Under the pieces are notes generated by a model. The model made no database searches. It saw only the letters and a list, made by a program, of their open reading frames with translations, and was not told the origin of the DNA. The position numbers were made by a program, and so were the translations under genes. Shown piece by piece: positions 1-11,400 of a DNA stretch of 32,908 nucleotides. Source of the stretch: Spirogloea muscicola (lineage: Eukaryota; Streptophyta; Zygnematophyceae; Spirogloeales; Spirogloeaceae); assembly GCA_009602725.1 (NCBI GenBank), contig WELB01000300.1, positions 1 through 32,908 of the forward strand, given 5' to 3'. Within the stretch, counting starts at the first letter, position 1. Each line of letters starts with the position of its first letter.

Positions 1-159
1 CCTAAACCCTAAACCCTGAACCCTGAACCCTAAAACCTGAACCCTCAACCCTCAACCCTAAACCCTGAACCCTGAACCCTGAACCCTGAACCCTGAACCC
101 TGAACCCTGAACCCTGTACCCTGAACCCTGAATTCTGAACCCTGAACCCTAAACCCTAA
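1..159. repeat. Telomeric repeat tract, degenerate CCCTAAA type
   Basis: The window starts with about 23 head-to-tail heptamers. Only a minority are canonical CCCTAAA; about twelve are CCCTGAA, and single or paired CCCTCAA, CCCTGTA, ACCTGAA and TTCTGAA units also occur. The C-rich strand runs 5' to 3' inward from base 1, the orientation expected at a left chromosome end. The tract stops abruptly near base 159. The canonical unit is the plant/green-algal telomere repeat. The variants are what is normally seen in the proximal, less homogenised part of a telomere, so the distal canonical part is probably missing from the assembly. Confidence 0.95.
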
Positions 160-686
160 CTCAAAGATTACAAAGCTGGCGTAATAAATAGCACTGGCTA
201 TTGATGATTCAAGCTATTTAACCCATGGAGCCATTCTTTGGCATTAACTGATGACAATACTATTGAGCGGGGGATGGATGGTAGTCGAGCTTGAAGCAAA
301 TTGTCATTTAAGGGTGCCACTCGAGTGTGGAGCCTCCAAGAGAGCTTGAGGAGAGCTTTGAGGTTGCCTTCATGCCTTTATGGCTTTGTAGTACTTGTGA
401 CACGCTATTTATGAGTCGAGCACTTGCTTCTTGCTTTGTTCGCAAGAGGGTACAGACATTATTGAGATTAATGGAGTGTGCTGGTCCCCAAGAATTGATG
501 AGGCCATCAGCACATGGGCTAACAGAAACGAATACTGAGTGGTCGAGCTTTTACTGTTGATGTGCTAGGGCTTGCTTGTAAGCATCTGGGCCTGGACTAA
601 GATATGCAAGAAGGATACCTCCACTGGCTGCAAAGAATGATGCGTCATACTTGTTGTGTGGGTTCCTAGTCTTGGAACAATGTGCA
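160..686. other. Subtelomeric spacer and probable TTC4 3' untranslated region
   Basis: No convincing gene was found. Short open frames here show no splice context, family motif or composition supporting them. There is no subtelomeric satellite. The stretch lies downstream of the TTC4 stop codon on the minus strand and most likely holds its 3' UTR. Confidence 0.6.
168..172 (-). terminator. Candidate TGTAA polyadenylation signal of TTC4
   Basis: The minus strand reads TGTAA here, the pentamer commonly used as poly(A) signal in green algae. It lies about 515 bases past the TTC4 stop and nine bases from the telomere repeats. A five-base motif is expected often by chance, so this is only a candidate. 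Confidence 0.25.
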
Positions 687-2997
687 TCACGGCGGAACCC
701 AACCTCCATGTAGAAGGCGCTCCCGGAACTCGGTGCCTTTAGCTACAACGTAAAACGCTGCAGGCGATGACCACCTCTACTTTAAGAATGAAAATTCTAC
801 AATATGCTTCGCAAGCTGGTTAACGTCCTTGACGAACATGCACAGACAACCAGTGGAGTAGATTGCAAGACCTTGCACCATGAGTTGCCCCATGCTACGA
901 ATTTAGGCTGGATACAGGTTTGCACATCGTGTGCAGCACAGCGCCATACTTCTGAAGCAGGGTGGAAAGAGCATCTTGAGGCTTAGAATCAGAGACTTAC
1001 CTGGTATGCCAGCAACAACGTGGTCATCCTTTCCTAATGTGGCGCGCAGTGTTGCCTTCAGATCGACCTTCACCCATTGACGCTTTCCTCTTTCTGTACC
1101 AGTCCAGTTCTATGTATTGTTAGTGGCGAGGTCTAGGACTGAGTCAACCATGGTTGACACGCGCCTGGCATTGACTGGAATATCTGGATAGTCAACAGCC
1201 TGACCGACCTGACCAGTCCACAGCTTCATGCTTTTCATGAATCTCTCTGGAAATCGTCTGTCCCCCTCCTTGATCCTCCATCAATGAGAGCACTGTGGCC
1301 TCCTCTGAGAATGCAGGCACTGCATTAGACTGCAAACAATTGAGACAGAGTATCTGAGAAAGCGAGGCACTGCATGTGAGGAGCATCAGACAATAGCACT
1401 TTAATGTGTTCCATTGCCAAGATGGTCTTGCCTTCAGCGTCAGAGTATGTTGCATAGACCTACCTGGTAGTAGAGCTCAATTGTAGACAGTCTGTACTCC
1501 TTTCCTTCATCCCAGGGGAGTGGTGGAGACTCCTCACCAAACACATGAGGGCTGGAGTCAAGGTGTCCTTGACTTGACATGATTGGGTCTAAGGAGCAAC
1601 AGAGTGCTGATTGAGCATCTTTGCTAAGAAAGAAAACCACTTCTTTGCGATGTGCTGACATTCTTTTCCTTCGCAAGACAGCCTCTCTTGACTGCAAGCC
1701 AGTTGCATGCCACCTACAGTGCAAGTGACAAGGGGCACGCAAGAGGATACGATCTCCAGGTGAGCAGCAAGTGTGTCCTGCTCATTGACATCCTCTAAGA
1801 TATCTGTTGCCATGACAGCCCCGTATACCAGCACCACAGGCCAATGCAAGTTGCCAGCTGTGTCCACCCAAGGCTTCTTTCCCAGCGTGTGCTGCTCGAA
1901 GTTGGACTGGCCCAAGCGAATCCCCCGCTGATTGAGAGCCGCCGCTAGATCCTGGCGAGTCAAAAGAAAAGGCAGATGCCTCCTATATGGTTACGGGCAT
2001 GGCAATACGTCTGGCACCAGCTTCCTCTCCTACACTGCAGCCTGATCGCCTGGTTCTTCAGCTGGAACATTTCAGTCTGATTCTTGCAAGCAAACCCCTG
2101 CATGCACCACAAAATCCGCCTCGCGCGATGCCCCTTGCGTCATACGCCACCTGCTCACCTCTGCCTCCGCACGGCGGGCAGCTGCGTGTTCTGCGGTCTT
2201 GGTAGCCTCGGCCAGCTTGTTGAGGACCTGCCTCTGGACGTTCTTGATGTAGTCATTGGAGGGGTCCCGAGCTATGCCCTCCTGGGCGCACTGCAATGCT
2301 GTCGCCAGCGAGGACGCAGTCCCCAGCAGCAGGCCAGCCTTGGCAGCTCGGGCATATGCCTGCCAGCCACGGCATGCTGAATGCCTCACACGGTGCGTGT
2401 GTCATGAGGAGAGAGGGTGCTCGGCCAACAAGGGTTCTGGAGGACTCATGCCTCTCATTCCGTGTTTCTCACGCGGACCACAGTACTCTGCTAACAAGGA
2501 CGCGGCATAGGCGTCTAGGCGGCCTGAGGGTGGGCTACTGAACACAAAATTCAGAAGGGCAGATGGGCACCCCGAGCAAGATACCTTGATGTTGGCGGTG
2601 TTCAGTCTGGCGGCCTCTTGGGCGTCGCGCAGAGCCCTGCCGAAGTTCTTGCGCAGGATGTGGACGTGGGCGCGGTTGGCGCGATAGGTGGAGTTGGCTT
2701 GCGCGCTGCTGCTCCTTTGCTCGATGGCCTGCGTGTAGTAGCTGATGGCCTCCGGGTACCAGGCTGGGCCCTTGCCGAGCGCAATATTGCCATGCTCCTG
2801 GAGAAGGCGCGGCACGGCGAGAGGCGTGTGAGGTGGGGGTTGGAGGGAGCGGAGAGGGGGAGGGGTGGCGGCGGGCGGTGGGGGGCAACCTTGAGGAGCT
2901 CCGCGGTCTCCTCGGGCGTCTCGTCGGCCAGGCTGCGGAGCGCGAGGACGTCGGGCGCGTCGGAGTTCGGCGGCAGGTCGTCCAGGAGCAGCGCCAT
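687..2997 (-). CDS. TTC4: TTC4/Cns1-type tetratricopeptide co-chaperone
   Basis: Family members are TPR adaptors that bind Hsp90 and Hsp70 in the cytosol or nucleus. The start is the ATG at 2995-2997, opening MALLLDDLPPNSDAPDVLAL. Exons read: 2890-2997; 2585-2797 with the first TPRs (EHGNIALGKGP then YPEAISYYTQAI); 2159-2359 with the last TPR and a charged helix; 1751-1951 with the start of the C-terminal wheel domain (KKPWVDTAGNLHWPVVLVYG); an exon ending at 1464 with FGEESPPLPWDEGKEY; 1001-1093 with WVKVDLKATLRATLG; and 687-757, ending FYVVAKGTEFRERLLHGG then WVPP and stop. The last two exons join in phase as GIPAFYVVAKG. The junction into the exon ending at 1464 is unresolved, because no AG acceptor seen restores the frame cleanly. 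Length and domain order fit the family. The gene is the first from the telomere and shares its promoter region with the divergent RAB3GAP1-like gene. Confidence 0.92.
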
Positions 2998-3195
2998 GGG
3001 GTGCTCGGGGGCGGGANCGCGCGCCCCCTGGAGGTGCTCCCTCCTCGCGGCGCGCCCTCTTGGGCGCCCCCCCCCCCAGCTCCCCTCCACCTCCGCCCGG
3101 CTTCCGCCCGGCCCGGGTGGAGGCTGCGACGCACAATGTGGCCTTCCCGACGTGCTGACCGCCCCCGCTCGCCCGGCTGCCTCGCCCGGCTCCAG
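2998..3195. promoter_or_regulatory. Head-to-head promoter region between TTC4 and RAB3GAP1-like gene
   Basis: Only about 198 bases separate the two divergent start codons. The stretch is far more GC-rich than either gene body, with long C runs around 3069-3077 and CCGCCC-like blocks, and no TATA box was seen. One undetermined base lies at 3017. It must carry both 5' UTRs and a bidirectional promoter, unless an upstream start is used for either gene. Confidence 0.55.
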
Positions 3196-6100
3196 ATGGA
3201 TTCGTCTGACGAGGAGGCCTATCAGAGGCTGTCGAGCGTCTGCGCCGTCCCGCCTGCTGGGCTCGTGCGCCGACTTGCTTCCGCGATCAGGTGGCCTCCC
3301 AAAGCCCCCTTCCTGTTGGCTCAGCTGTGCATGCCACAGACGCTGTAGCCCATCCTCTCCCATCCTGACGCTGCCTCTTCCGCACAACACACACCTGCTG
3401 CGCCCCATGCCTCTGTGGAGGGGCCTGTATACCCAGGCCAAGTGATTGGACGGGCACAACTGGTGCAGTGTGGCAAGGACGGTGGCCAGCATGCAGGACT
3501 TGGGCCTGCTCAAGCAAGAGGCTGCAGATGCGGTGAGGAGCATACGCTGGTCAGGTTTGGTCTCCTCCCTGGCTGCCCTCCGCTCCCGCTCGACCACGGC
3601 GGCAAGAAGTGAGGACAAGGCATCCCACCGGTCAGCACTTCTACGGGCTGTCTTCAGAAATGGAGGTGGGTGCTCGTCTTCTTCCGGTCCATCAAGGGCC
3701 TCAAGGAGCCGAGATCGCTGGCCAAAGGGGCGGCATCGCCATCCTGCTGTTGGCCTGTGGTTATCTTGCTCCTGCCTGCCAGCACCTCACAGTCTGCTCC
3801 CCTCTTCTCGTGTGCAGACACAGCTTGCACAGCACCTCAAGAGCACTCCAACGGTGCTGAGAAGGAGTTGACGAAGTGTGACTTGCTCCGAGAGATCCAT
3901 GCAGCACCTTTGAACAGCTTTGTTGCTCAACTAGCAGAGGCGATGGGAGGCATCAGCAGTGAGCAGGAGATGGCCAGCTTGTGGTTGGCGGTCGTTGCAG
4001 AGGTATGGCAGAGCCGAATGTAGTCTTTCTTTGGAGCAAGGGGTGGTGAGGCAGGTCGCAGGACTCGTCACCTGAGGCCATGCCACGTTTCTGATGTATT
4101 CAGTTGAGGAGGCACTGGGTCGATGGACGCCCCATTCCAGGTGTGGAGGTGGAAGAAGACCCTGACCTCAGGAGTTGCCTTCTCCACCAGCAGCTGCAGC
4201 TGATCAACTGCTGTATTGCAAGGAGGAAGCGAAGGGCCACTTCTCTTGCCGCTCTGCAGAAACTAGATCTGGATGACAGCCAAAGCCACAGCCACAGCCA
4301 CAGCCACAGCCACAGCCACAATAAGAGCTCAGCAGGCAAATACCTGATGGAAGCAGACAGGATGTTTGGCCCTCTGAAAGAAACACGTACTCCTGTTGCA
4401 AATTGGTTTCTTCACTTTTGGTTTCTTCAGTTGTGCTCGCGCTTGTCGTTGCTGTAGTCTTTGAAGGAATCAATAGTAGGAATCACATGGTTGCAAAGGT
4501 AGTGCGTGGGCTGATGCTATGTTCTCTAGCGGGTACCTCATTGGGAAGCTTATCACTTCGTTTACTGCTGTGCTCCTCTTTGATGACAAATGTGCATATG
4601 TAGATGCCAACAATCAAGTGGGTGTACCAGAGGAGGTGCTCTATGCTCGCCTTCCAGATGACCGATTGATGAGGAGACTAGCTGTTCAGAAGCCTGTTCC
4701 ACATTTGCGACTTCTGGAGACTGGCGAGCAGTGCTATGCCCCAGTTTGCCAGGTCATTCAGATCTGTTGCCAAACTCATCCTTCAGAGGCTCTTGTTGGC
4801 TTCAGGTCTGGTTGTTGTAGAAGCAGCTGCTGAAGGGATTGCTGCATAGCTGTCAATTCTCCTCCAAGACTTTGTTCATTACAGCCTGCAAGTACTGAAA
4901 CATCCTCTTGACAGGACTTGCCAGTACTCACGGAAGTACTGATCAGGGAGAATGAGGAGCTCGTTCTGCGCACAGGCAGGTAGGAGAGAGAAACTGCCAA
5001 GCCCCCACTACATGTTGCATGCCTTTGGAGGTCACCAGTAACATTTTGGCAATGCCTATGTGTGACACTATTCTCTCACTAGACGAGGTTTGTGTGTCCG
5101 TCAGTGTAGGGGCTGGATGTCAGCAGCTGTTTGGAGATATGCAAGCATTCAAGGTGAGGCGCAAAAGATGCTGATGGCCACTGCTCAGTGGATGTCATAT
5201 CTGTTGCGGTCACGGTGCCTTTGACATGCATGCTGAGCTTGTCGTCTGGACTGCTTGTGTTGGGTGCTGCTCACACCAGGCCAGTCATGTACTCCTGTCT
5301 GTGGTTGAGCTGTATCTCAGGCTGCTAATCCAGGGTGCATCCTTGAGGACTTTGTGAGGTGGTACTCGCCTTTGGACTGGCGAGACACCCCTAGAAGCCC
5401 TGGAGTTATGGTGGCTGAGAGCAGTGCTTTGGATGTGTCCTGTGCAATCAAGGTCCATGGCTATCTAAGTGCACGTATGCAATCAGAAGGTTTGTACTTG
5501 AGACAGTCCTTGTCTGTGCTGTCTTTCTGAGATTCTCGCAATAGCAACAAGTGACAGGTTGGGCAATACATTCGGGTTGCTTGACCTGTCACTTTATTGC
5601 TGTGCAACTTCTCTGGTGTTTGGGTCTTCTGGCTGCAAACAGCGAGAGACCTTCGGGGCGTAACAAGAGGTGGGTGATCCCCTCACATCTATATAATCTC
5701 GCTGATCAACTATCTCAGATGCAGACCTTCTAGCAGACTCACAATGGCGCTAGCAGCAACATGGAAACGCCACCTGGCTTTATAGCAGGCTACTTAGTGC
5801 ATCTTTGGTGTCGTCTTTCGCTCTTGCACACTGCTACTTCTTGCTTTTCAGGCAACCTCTGGCAGGAGCTCTGGGCAACTGCCAAGGCAATCCCGGCTGC
5901 AAGACAACCTCCCCTCTTTGATGAGGAGCTTTCTGGGTGAGTCTGCAGTTGGCATTCCTGCCACCTGTACATCTTTGGCTTGGCGGCTGGCAGGCACATG
6001 GACTGGCAAGTCTCACCTGTCATGTGCCAGTGAGGACTCACAGTGTCCTGCAATTGTCCCCTGCAGAGAGAGTACTTTGGATTCCCTTGAGAAGATTGCC

Positions 6101-7237
6101 CCCTCCGACTTGTTTGAGCAGCTCTTTGTTGTTGCTGTGAGGCTCCAAATCAGCATCTCTGCATCTGCTGTCCTGCATAGCAAATTCAGTGGTCTTGAAT
6201 GCCATGATGACTCAATTGGTAGGCATTACCAAATGAGTCCCTCTTCTGAGGGCTTGCCATTGATACTCATGTGCATGAACCGCTCTGGCACAAGAAGTAG
6301 AGCAATCTTGATTGTAGCTATGGCTTGGTCGAAGCGTGGCGACAAGTGTGCTACATTCTCATAGTAGAGTAGCAGAAATTTCGAGTATGTTAGCATGAGA
6401 TACATCATCTTCTCAAGTGCCCCCTCGCCAATGACGTTGATACTTGCAGTTGGGAGCGGGCATGGCCTTGGCTGAGGCATCTGCCCTACCTGGAAAGGAG
6501 CCATTGGCTAGCTGCCTTGAGGAATGCCTGGCTTATGTTGTGCAGACATGCACGCAGGGCATGGGCTCCTCCAAGCTGGAGAAGCTCTGCCAGGTCAGTA
6601 TCCTTGAGTCCAGACTGGTATTAAGTTTATGATCAAGTGTCATGCTGAGTCCTTACTGGCACGCATGATGCCCACGCTTGGCACTTATGCTTATCACAGA
6701 CAGGACTAGAAGGACAGTGAACGACCATGGTGCTTGCCTATTCCTGAGACAGCCACGGTCTTACTTGCCAAGCTTACTGGCTGAAGTCACACGTGCATCA
6801 CCAATCTGGAGTATGATACTTGCTTACCTAATGTCAATCTCATTTGATGGTCCAGCATAACGGCAAGTTACATGATTCTGGTGGTCGTTTTGTGCCAGGT
6901 CTATGAAACCATGGAGACTGCTTTCCACAGCACAACTGAGGGAGAGAGCACGACTATTGACCCAAGTGGTCATCCTGAAGCTTTCAGTAACGCTCAAGTT
7001 GCAGAGACATCTTGGGGACCATGCAGTAGGGGTCCTTTGGCTGATGCAGTGGATGGTACTGTTGAATCTCGGTCCTTCTCACAAAAGAGTGGATCGGAAT
7101 GGGGCTCTCAGGCTGAGGCAATGAGAAGCAGAGCAGGAAAGGTCCTTGCTTCCATGGCAAGTCTGGAGGCTATCAAAGCAATTCCAAAGACAAGCAGTGA
7201 CAGGGTTCCAATTGTTGATAACTGGACGGCAATCTAG
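3196..7237 (+). CDS. RAB3GAP1: RAB3GAP1-like Rab GTPase-activating protein catalytic subunit, lacking the N-terminal region
   Basis: RAB3GAP1 with RAB3GAP2 stimulates GTP hydrolysis by Rab3 and acts as exchange factor for Rab18 at the ER. Exons carry family signatures in order: SALLRAVFRN (about 3640); IHAAPLNSFVAQLAEAM (exon 3822-4002); DLRSCLLHQQLQLINCC (exon from 4104); HLRLLETGEQCYAPVCQ (about 4700-4750); VLTEVLIRENEELVLRTG (about 4930); CQQLFGDMQAFK (about 5120); AANPGCILEDFVRWYSP (about 5325-5380) running to LSARMQSEG (5489); GNLWQELWATAKAIPAARQ (about 5853); ESTLDSLEKIAPSDLFEQLF (about 6068); SKLEKLCQ then VYETMETAF (6899 on). This covers the C-terminal catalytic region. Roughly the first 300 residues of plant homologues have no counterpart, because the TTC4 promoter begins just upstream. 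The ATG at 3196 and the stop at 7235-7237 are best guesses; a further exon near 7295-7430 is possible. Confidence 0.87.
4278..4320 (+). repeat. Coding CACAGC hexanucleotide repeat (Ser-His repeat)
   Basis: An imperfect run of AGCCAC/CACAGC units inside the RAB3GAP1-like exon encodes alternating Ser and His (SQSHSHSHSHSHSHN). It lies in the poorly conserved acidic/linker region after the LHQQLQLINCC motif, where length variation should be tolerated. Replication slippage is the likely origin. Confidence 0.85.
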
Positions 7238-8499
7238 AATTAGAAGGTAGAAGGGAGAAGCCAAACTTGACTTGTTCCTCATGTATCCTCAGAGATCAGC
7301 TGCTGGATGCTGAGCTGCTCTTGCCGAGGAGGGAGCAGGACCTGTGCTACCAACCTCCTTCAGTGCCTGCACTTTGTCATCCGCCACATCTCCTTGCACA
7401 GCAGCACCTTGTGCAAACTGTTCACGTGACAAGCATGAGGTACTGTACTAATGGGAGGGCAAAGCGTGTAATACATCTGACATAGGTGACTGAGCAGCAC
7501 GCAAAAATTCACTTCGTTGTCCAACCTTTATGGGCTGGCTTTCCCAAGACCTCGCCCCTTTCAAAGAGCTGTTCGCAGCGCTGAGCCTCATCTACGAATG
7601 CCCACGTGACCAGCGAAAAGTGGTGTGCTAGGCAGACAGTAAATTGGGCAAGGCTACCCAGCCTCCGTGTGTGGCAGTGAGAGGACTGTCAGCCAACTGA
7701 GCGAAGTCCTGGCTTACGCGGCACCCCCCACCCCAGTCTGTGCAGACTCGTGAAATATTCTCAGCCCTTTCTGGGTGGTCACCATTGAGCAACCTGGGGA
7801 ACTTTCAACTGGCTGAAGCAAGGCGAGATGAACAAATATCGCATGCTGGTAGTGCCGTCCTCTTCATGCAGCACAAATGATGCAGTAACAATGTAGCCGC
7901 TGGACCCACCTTCATCTTAGCTATGAGTCTTGCATAACTCACATGCATGCACTTTTCTTCAGATGGTCAGTCGTGTCCAGGGCCAGTTTTCTCCAGTACA
8001 CCTGGACTGTGACTTGGAAAGGAAGTTGGCCTCCCAAAGAATATGGCACATGGATTCTACTTTGCCGGTTTCAGACTGAGCTGGACATGGCATCAGTGCA
8101 TGTCTCAAGCTCAATGTGGCTTTGAAGCGTAGAACCGTATATCCACGTTGGAGAGTGAAGGGAGCAGAGGTCAGGGGTAGATAGCACAGGCGGGGGCAGA
8201 GAAGTAACAGGCGGTGGACGATTGAACGGGTTGAAAGGAGAGCGCAACAAGAAGATGGGAGGAAGGGCATGGCCAGGTGTAGCTACGGGCGCTTTCTTGC
8301 AAGCTGCAAGAGTGTGCAAGGGCAGTCGTACACGCTCTCTGCCACCCTTGACGGCTCCACTGTCGTGCTAAGCTAGCGGCCACATTGTCCTCAACTGATG
8401 TGCTTCTCTGCTTTACCCTTGTCGCTGTATAGGACCCTACGGCCCCTAACCCCCTTTGTCCGCCCTGCTCTGCCTCTGCACACCTGCTCATCCCCTCCA
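7238..8499. other. Convergent intergenic region between RAB3GAP1-like and ECM29 genes
   Basis: The two flanking genes point at each other, so both 3' UTRs should fall here. An additional C-terminal exon of the RAB3GAP1-like gene could lie at about 7295-7430, and a last ECM29 exon could lie below 8500. I found no frame with recognisable family motifs, no tRNA-like fold and no repeat. Confidence 0.5.
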
Positions 8500-11400
8500 T
8501 CAACTGCTCTTCACCACCGCTGCCAGCACCATTGCTGCCTTGACTGCAACCTCCTCGCTCTTCTCCACAGCCCTTGCCCCCTCCACCGCCTCCCGCACCT
8601 GGTGCAGGGCTTCCTCTGCTCCCGCGCCTGCCCCAACACCGCGCAGGACTTCCACACCTGCCTGCAAGCACTCTAATGCGCCTAAACGCACCTGCCATGC
8701 CATCAATCCTGCTGCTTAGAGAGTGCACACCTTGTGCTCCCCAAGCAATGCACCAACGCACTGCTGCCTTACTCTCACTCCTCAAGGTACCTAGCCCTTG
8801 CTAATCTGGTGGCATACTTGCCAAACAGGCTTACCTGCGAATACTTTGGCTCCTCCAAGCAACGCAGAACTGATGGAAGTAGGAGTTCAACCCAGCCCCG
8901 ATTGCGCTCCCGCTCCTCGAGCGTCAACTGCGCAGGCAGCCAGAGGAATCGATAAGACGCCAATGCTTGGAAACATGTAACCAGACACAGACAGTGATAT
9001 GATTCCAGCATTGTGCAGCTCTTACGACTCCACAAAGAGAAACTCTACGTAGTGTCTGCTAACAGACCGACACAGCACGTACAACAGAATCTGCGTCGCC
9101 GTGGCTTGTGGAACCAGGCTGCAGCTTCTTCAGAAAGGTTTTCGCCAGTCCAAGCGCAACCAAGCGATCTGGAAACGCTCAGAAAGAGAGATTGTCCACT
9201 TGCATGTCTCTTCTAAGGAGTGCCGTGCAGTGCCAAGGGCAGATGGTGCGCAGCAATGGTGGCATTCTTTGTCAACAAGTGCCTGCGCACCTGGCACTGG
9301 TAGTGCAAAGGTGCAAACATTCCCAACAACGTGCCTGGGTGGTAGGAGTAGCACAATCTGTGGACTTCTGTCTCAAACTCACCGTTCCAAGTGAGGTTTC
9401 CGTCGAGGGCATGAGCAATACCCCCAGTGACCTCAGCACCTTTTGCAGCAACTGTTGCTGGAGAGGCTGCACTCCAAGCTGCAGAGAGGCATGCAAGAGC
9501 TGGGCCGGGAGGCAAGGCCGCATCTGCTGCGTCTCCCTCGTCTGCATCAAAGGTAAACTAGGAGCAGATAAGCAAACGAGGCACGCTCATGACAATGACG
9601 TTAGTCAACCTGCCTGGCGAGCAACGCATTCGGCAAAGCAAGTGGCGCGGAGCAGAAAGAACGCATCGAGACCAACCAACTTCTCCAGCACTTGCACGAC
9701 TCGGTTCTGCTTGGTAGCACGAAGGCAGAAGCAGGCTGTGGACTTCCTCGTACATGTCCACATCGTGGAAGGCGCTGAGTACCTGGGATGATGCCCAGAA
9801 CCTCCAACAGATTAGTGAGAGAAAGTGGTATTGTGCAGGATACAAGAACAGGGAAATGGAATGCTGTGCACCTTCTCCAGACAAGCTAGAGCTGCAAGGC
9901 GGAAGGCCTTCTTTCTCCGCTTGCAGGAGTCCACAAGAACATTCACGATACTCCTTGGATCATGCTGTGACCGGCCTCCAGTCACAAGGGCCACGTGACA
10001 GGTCTTGCTGACGGCTGCAACAGCCTCCAAGATCGACTCCTTCCCCTAAACGGGCCACAGTGGATGCGCAGTTGGGAGATGCACAATGTACTGACGACCC
10101 TGACCACAACGTGCAACAGGGAATGTTGTCATTGACTCTCATGCCTGCGATGATAAAGCACCTGAGTGCCCAAGATAGTACCTCCCACAACCGACCAGGC
10201 AGCTCGTCAACCAATCGGGCAACGATTGAACATGCGTAATGCCCCTCCAAGGTGCTGAGGCCAGACTCCGCCATCCCCTTGATGGCAAGCGCGCTCTGCA
10301 TCCAGGGGGATACTTGTAAGCAAGCGATACGAAGACAACGACGTGCTATGTTTGTCCAGGTCACATGGTGCATCATTCTGTGAGATGTTGATTTACATAT
10401 CATGACAGACCTGCCGCTTGCATGTCCACAAAGAAGACGAGAGCGCGTCCAAGACTAGTGACACAATCTCGGCAGCGTACAGCTGCAGTGCTGCAGTCTC
10501 AGTTCCGCTGTTCTCATCCCAAACTTCAGACAACTGTTGTTGGATCTCCTTCTCCTCGTCATAGCGAGCAAAATACGCAAGCGGCAGGAAATCTGACAGC
10601 TGGGCCTGAAGCGACGAGGATGCTTTGCGGGAAAGCTCACGCAGGAGCAGGCCACTGGCTGCCCTCGAGTCTTTGTCACCGGGATCAGAGTACAGGGCCA
10701 CAGCGTCCTGCAACAGCTTCGTCAACAAGGTGCCTGGTGCACAGTTGGCCACTTCCGCACATGCAGAGGCGAATGCTCGGCGGGCCGTGGGACTGCGCTC
10801 CCCAACGGTTGCCTGCTGCAGGGCCCGTATCAGCGGCCCCGAGTAAGGCCTCACCGCTGTTGCCCCTAGACGTTGCACCAGAAGACCCACAACCTTTCCC
10901 AGTCCTACCCTGAGGCAGGGAGGCAGGAGCTTGCACCCATAAGCACACTCAAGATGAGCCCAACAAGGGACAAGTGCAGGTTCTAGCATGCAGCTGCTAT
11001 TTACGCATCAGAATCTCAGACAAGTCAGATGGCTGGCAAGCAGCCAGCTGGTGATGCGAGCCAGCCGCCTTTTCACGTTGTTCGCAGATTACCTGGTGTT
11101 AAGTCCGACTGCGGAGCGTGCAAGGCTGACCAGCCGCGGCACAAGAGCAGCCAGAGAGGCATCATCGACTTGGAAGACACACGTGTCAAGGGCATCCCAT
11201 GCTGGGGACACGCGCGACATGCCCACACGCACATCCTCCAGCTTCTCGTGGGATAGCCCCAGGGTTTCAGTGTGCATCTGACGCATCCGATCCAATATGG
11301 CCTCAGTATGGTCAATGCGTGGTAAACAAGAGCCATGCAGGCAGTAGGCAAGCACAGAAAGGGGGACCGTTGATGGAGAGTGGCAAGTCCAACCTCAGCA

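Noticed and set aside
160-1000. Subtelomeric mobile element or helicase gene near the telomere
   Set aside because: No transposase, reverse transcriptase or helicase motif, terminal repeats or target duplications were seen.
2602-3618. 338-codon minus-strand frame extending upstream of TTC4
   Set aside because: The TTC4 protein starts at the ATG at 2997. The upstream part is antisense to RAB3GAP1-like exons and crosses the GC-rich promoter.
4278-4320. Hexamer repeats considered as a CRISPR or satellite array
   Set aside because: The units are six bases without spacers and lie in a conserved reading frame; a simple coding repeat explains them.
7238-8499. tRNA or other structured RNA gene in the gene-poor stretch
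   Set aside because: No cloverleaf with matching A/B box motifs could be found by eye on either strand.
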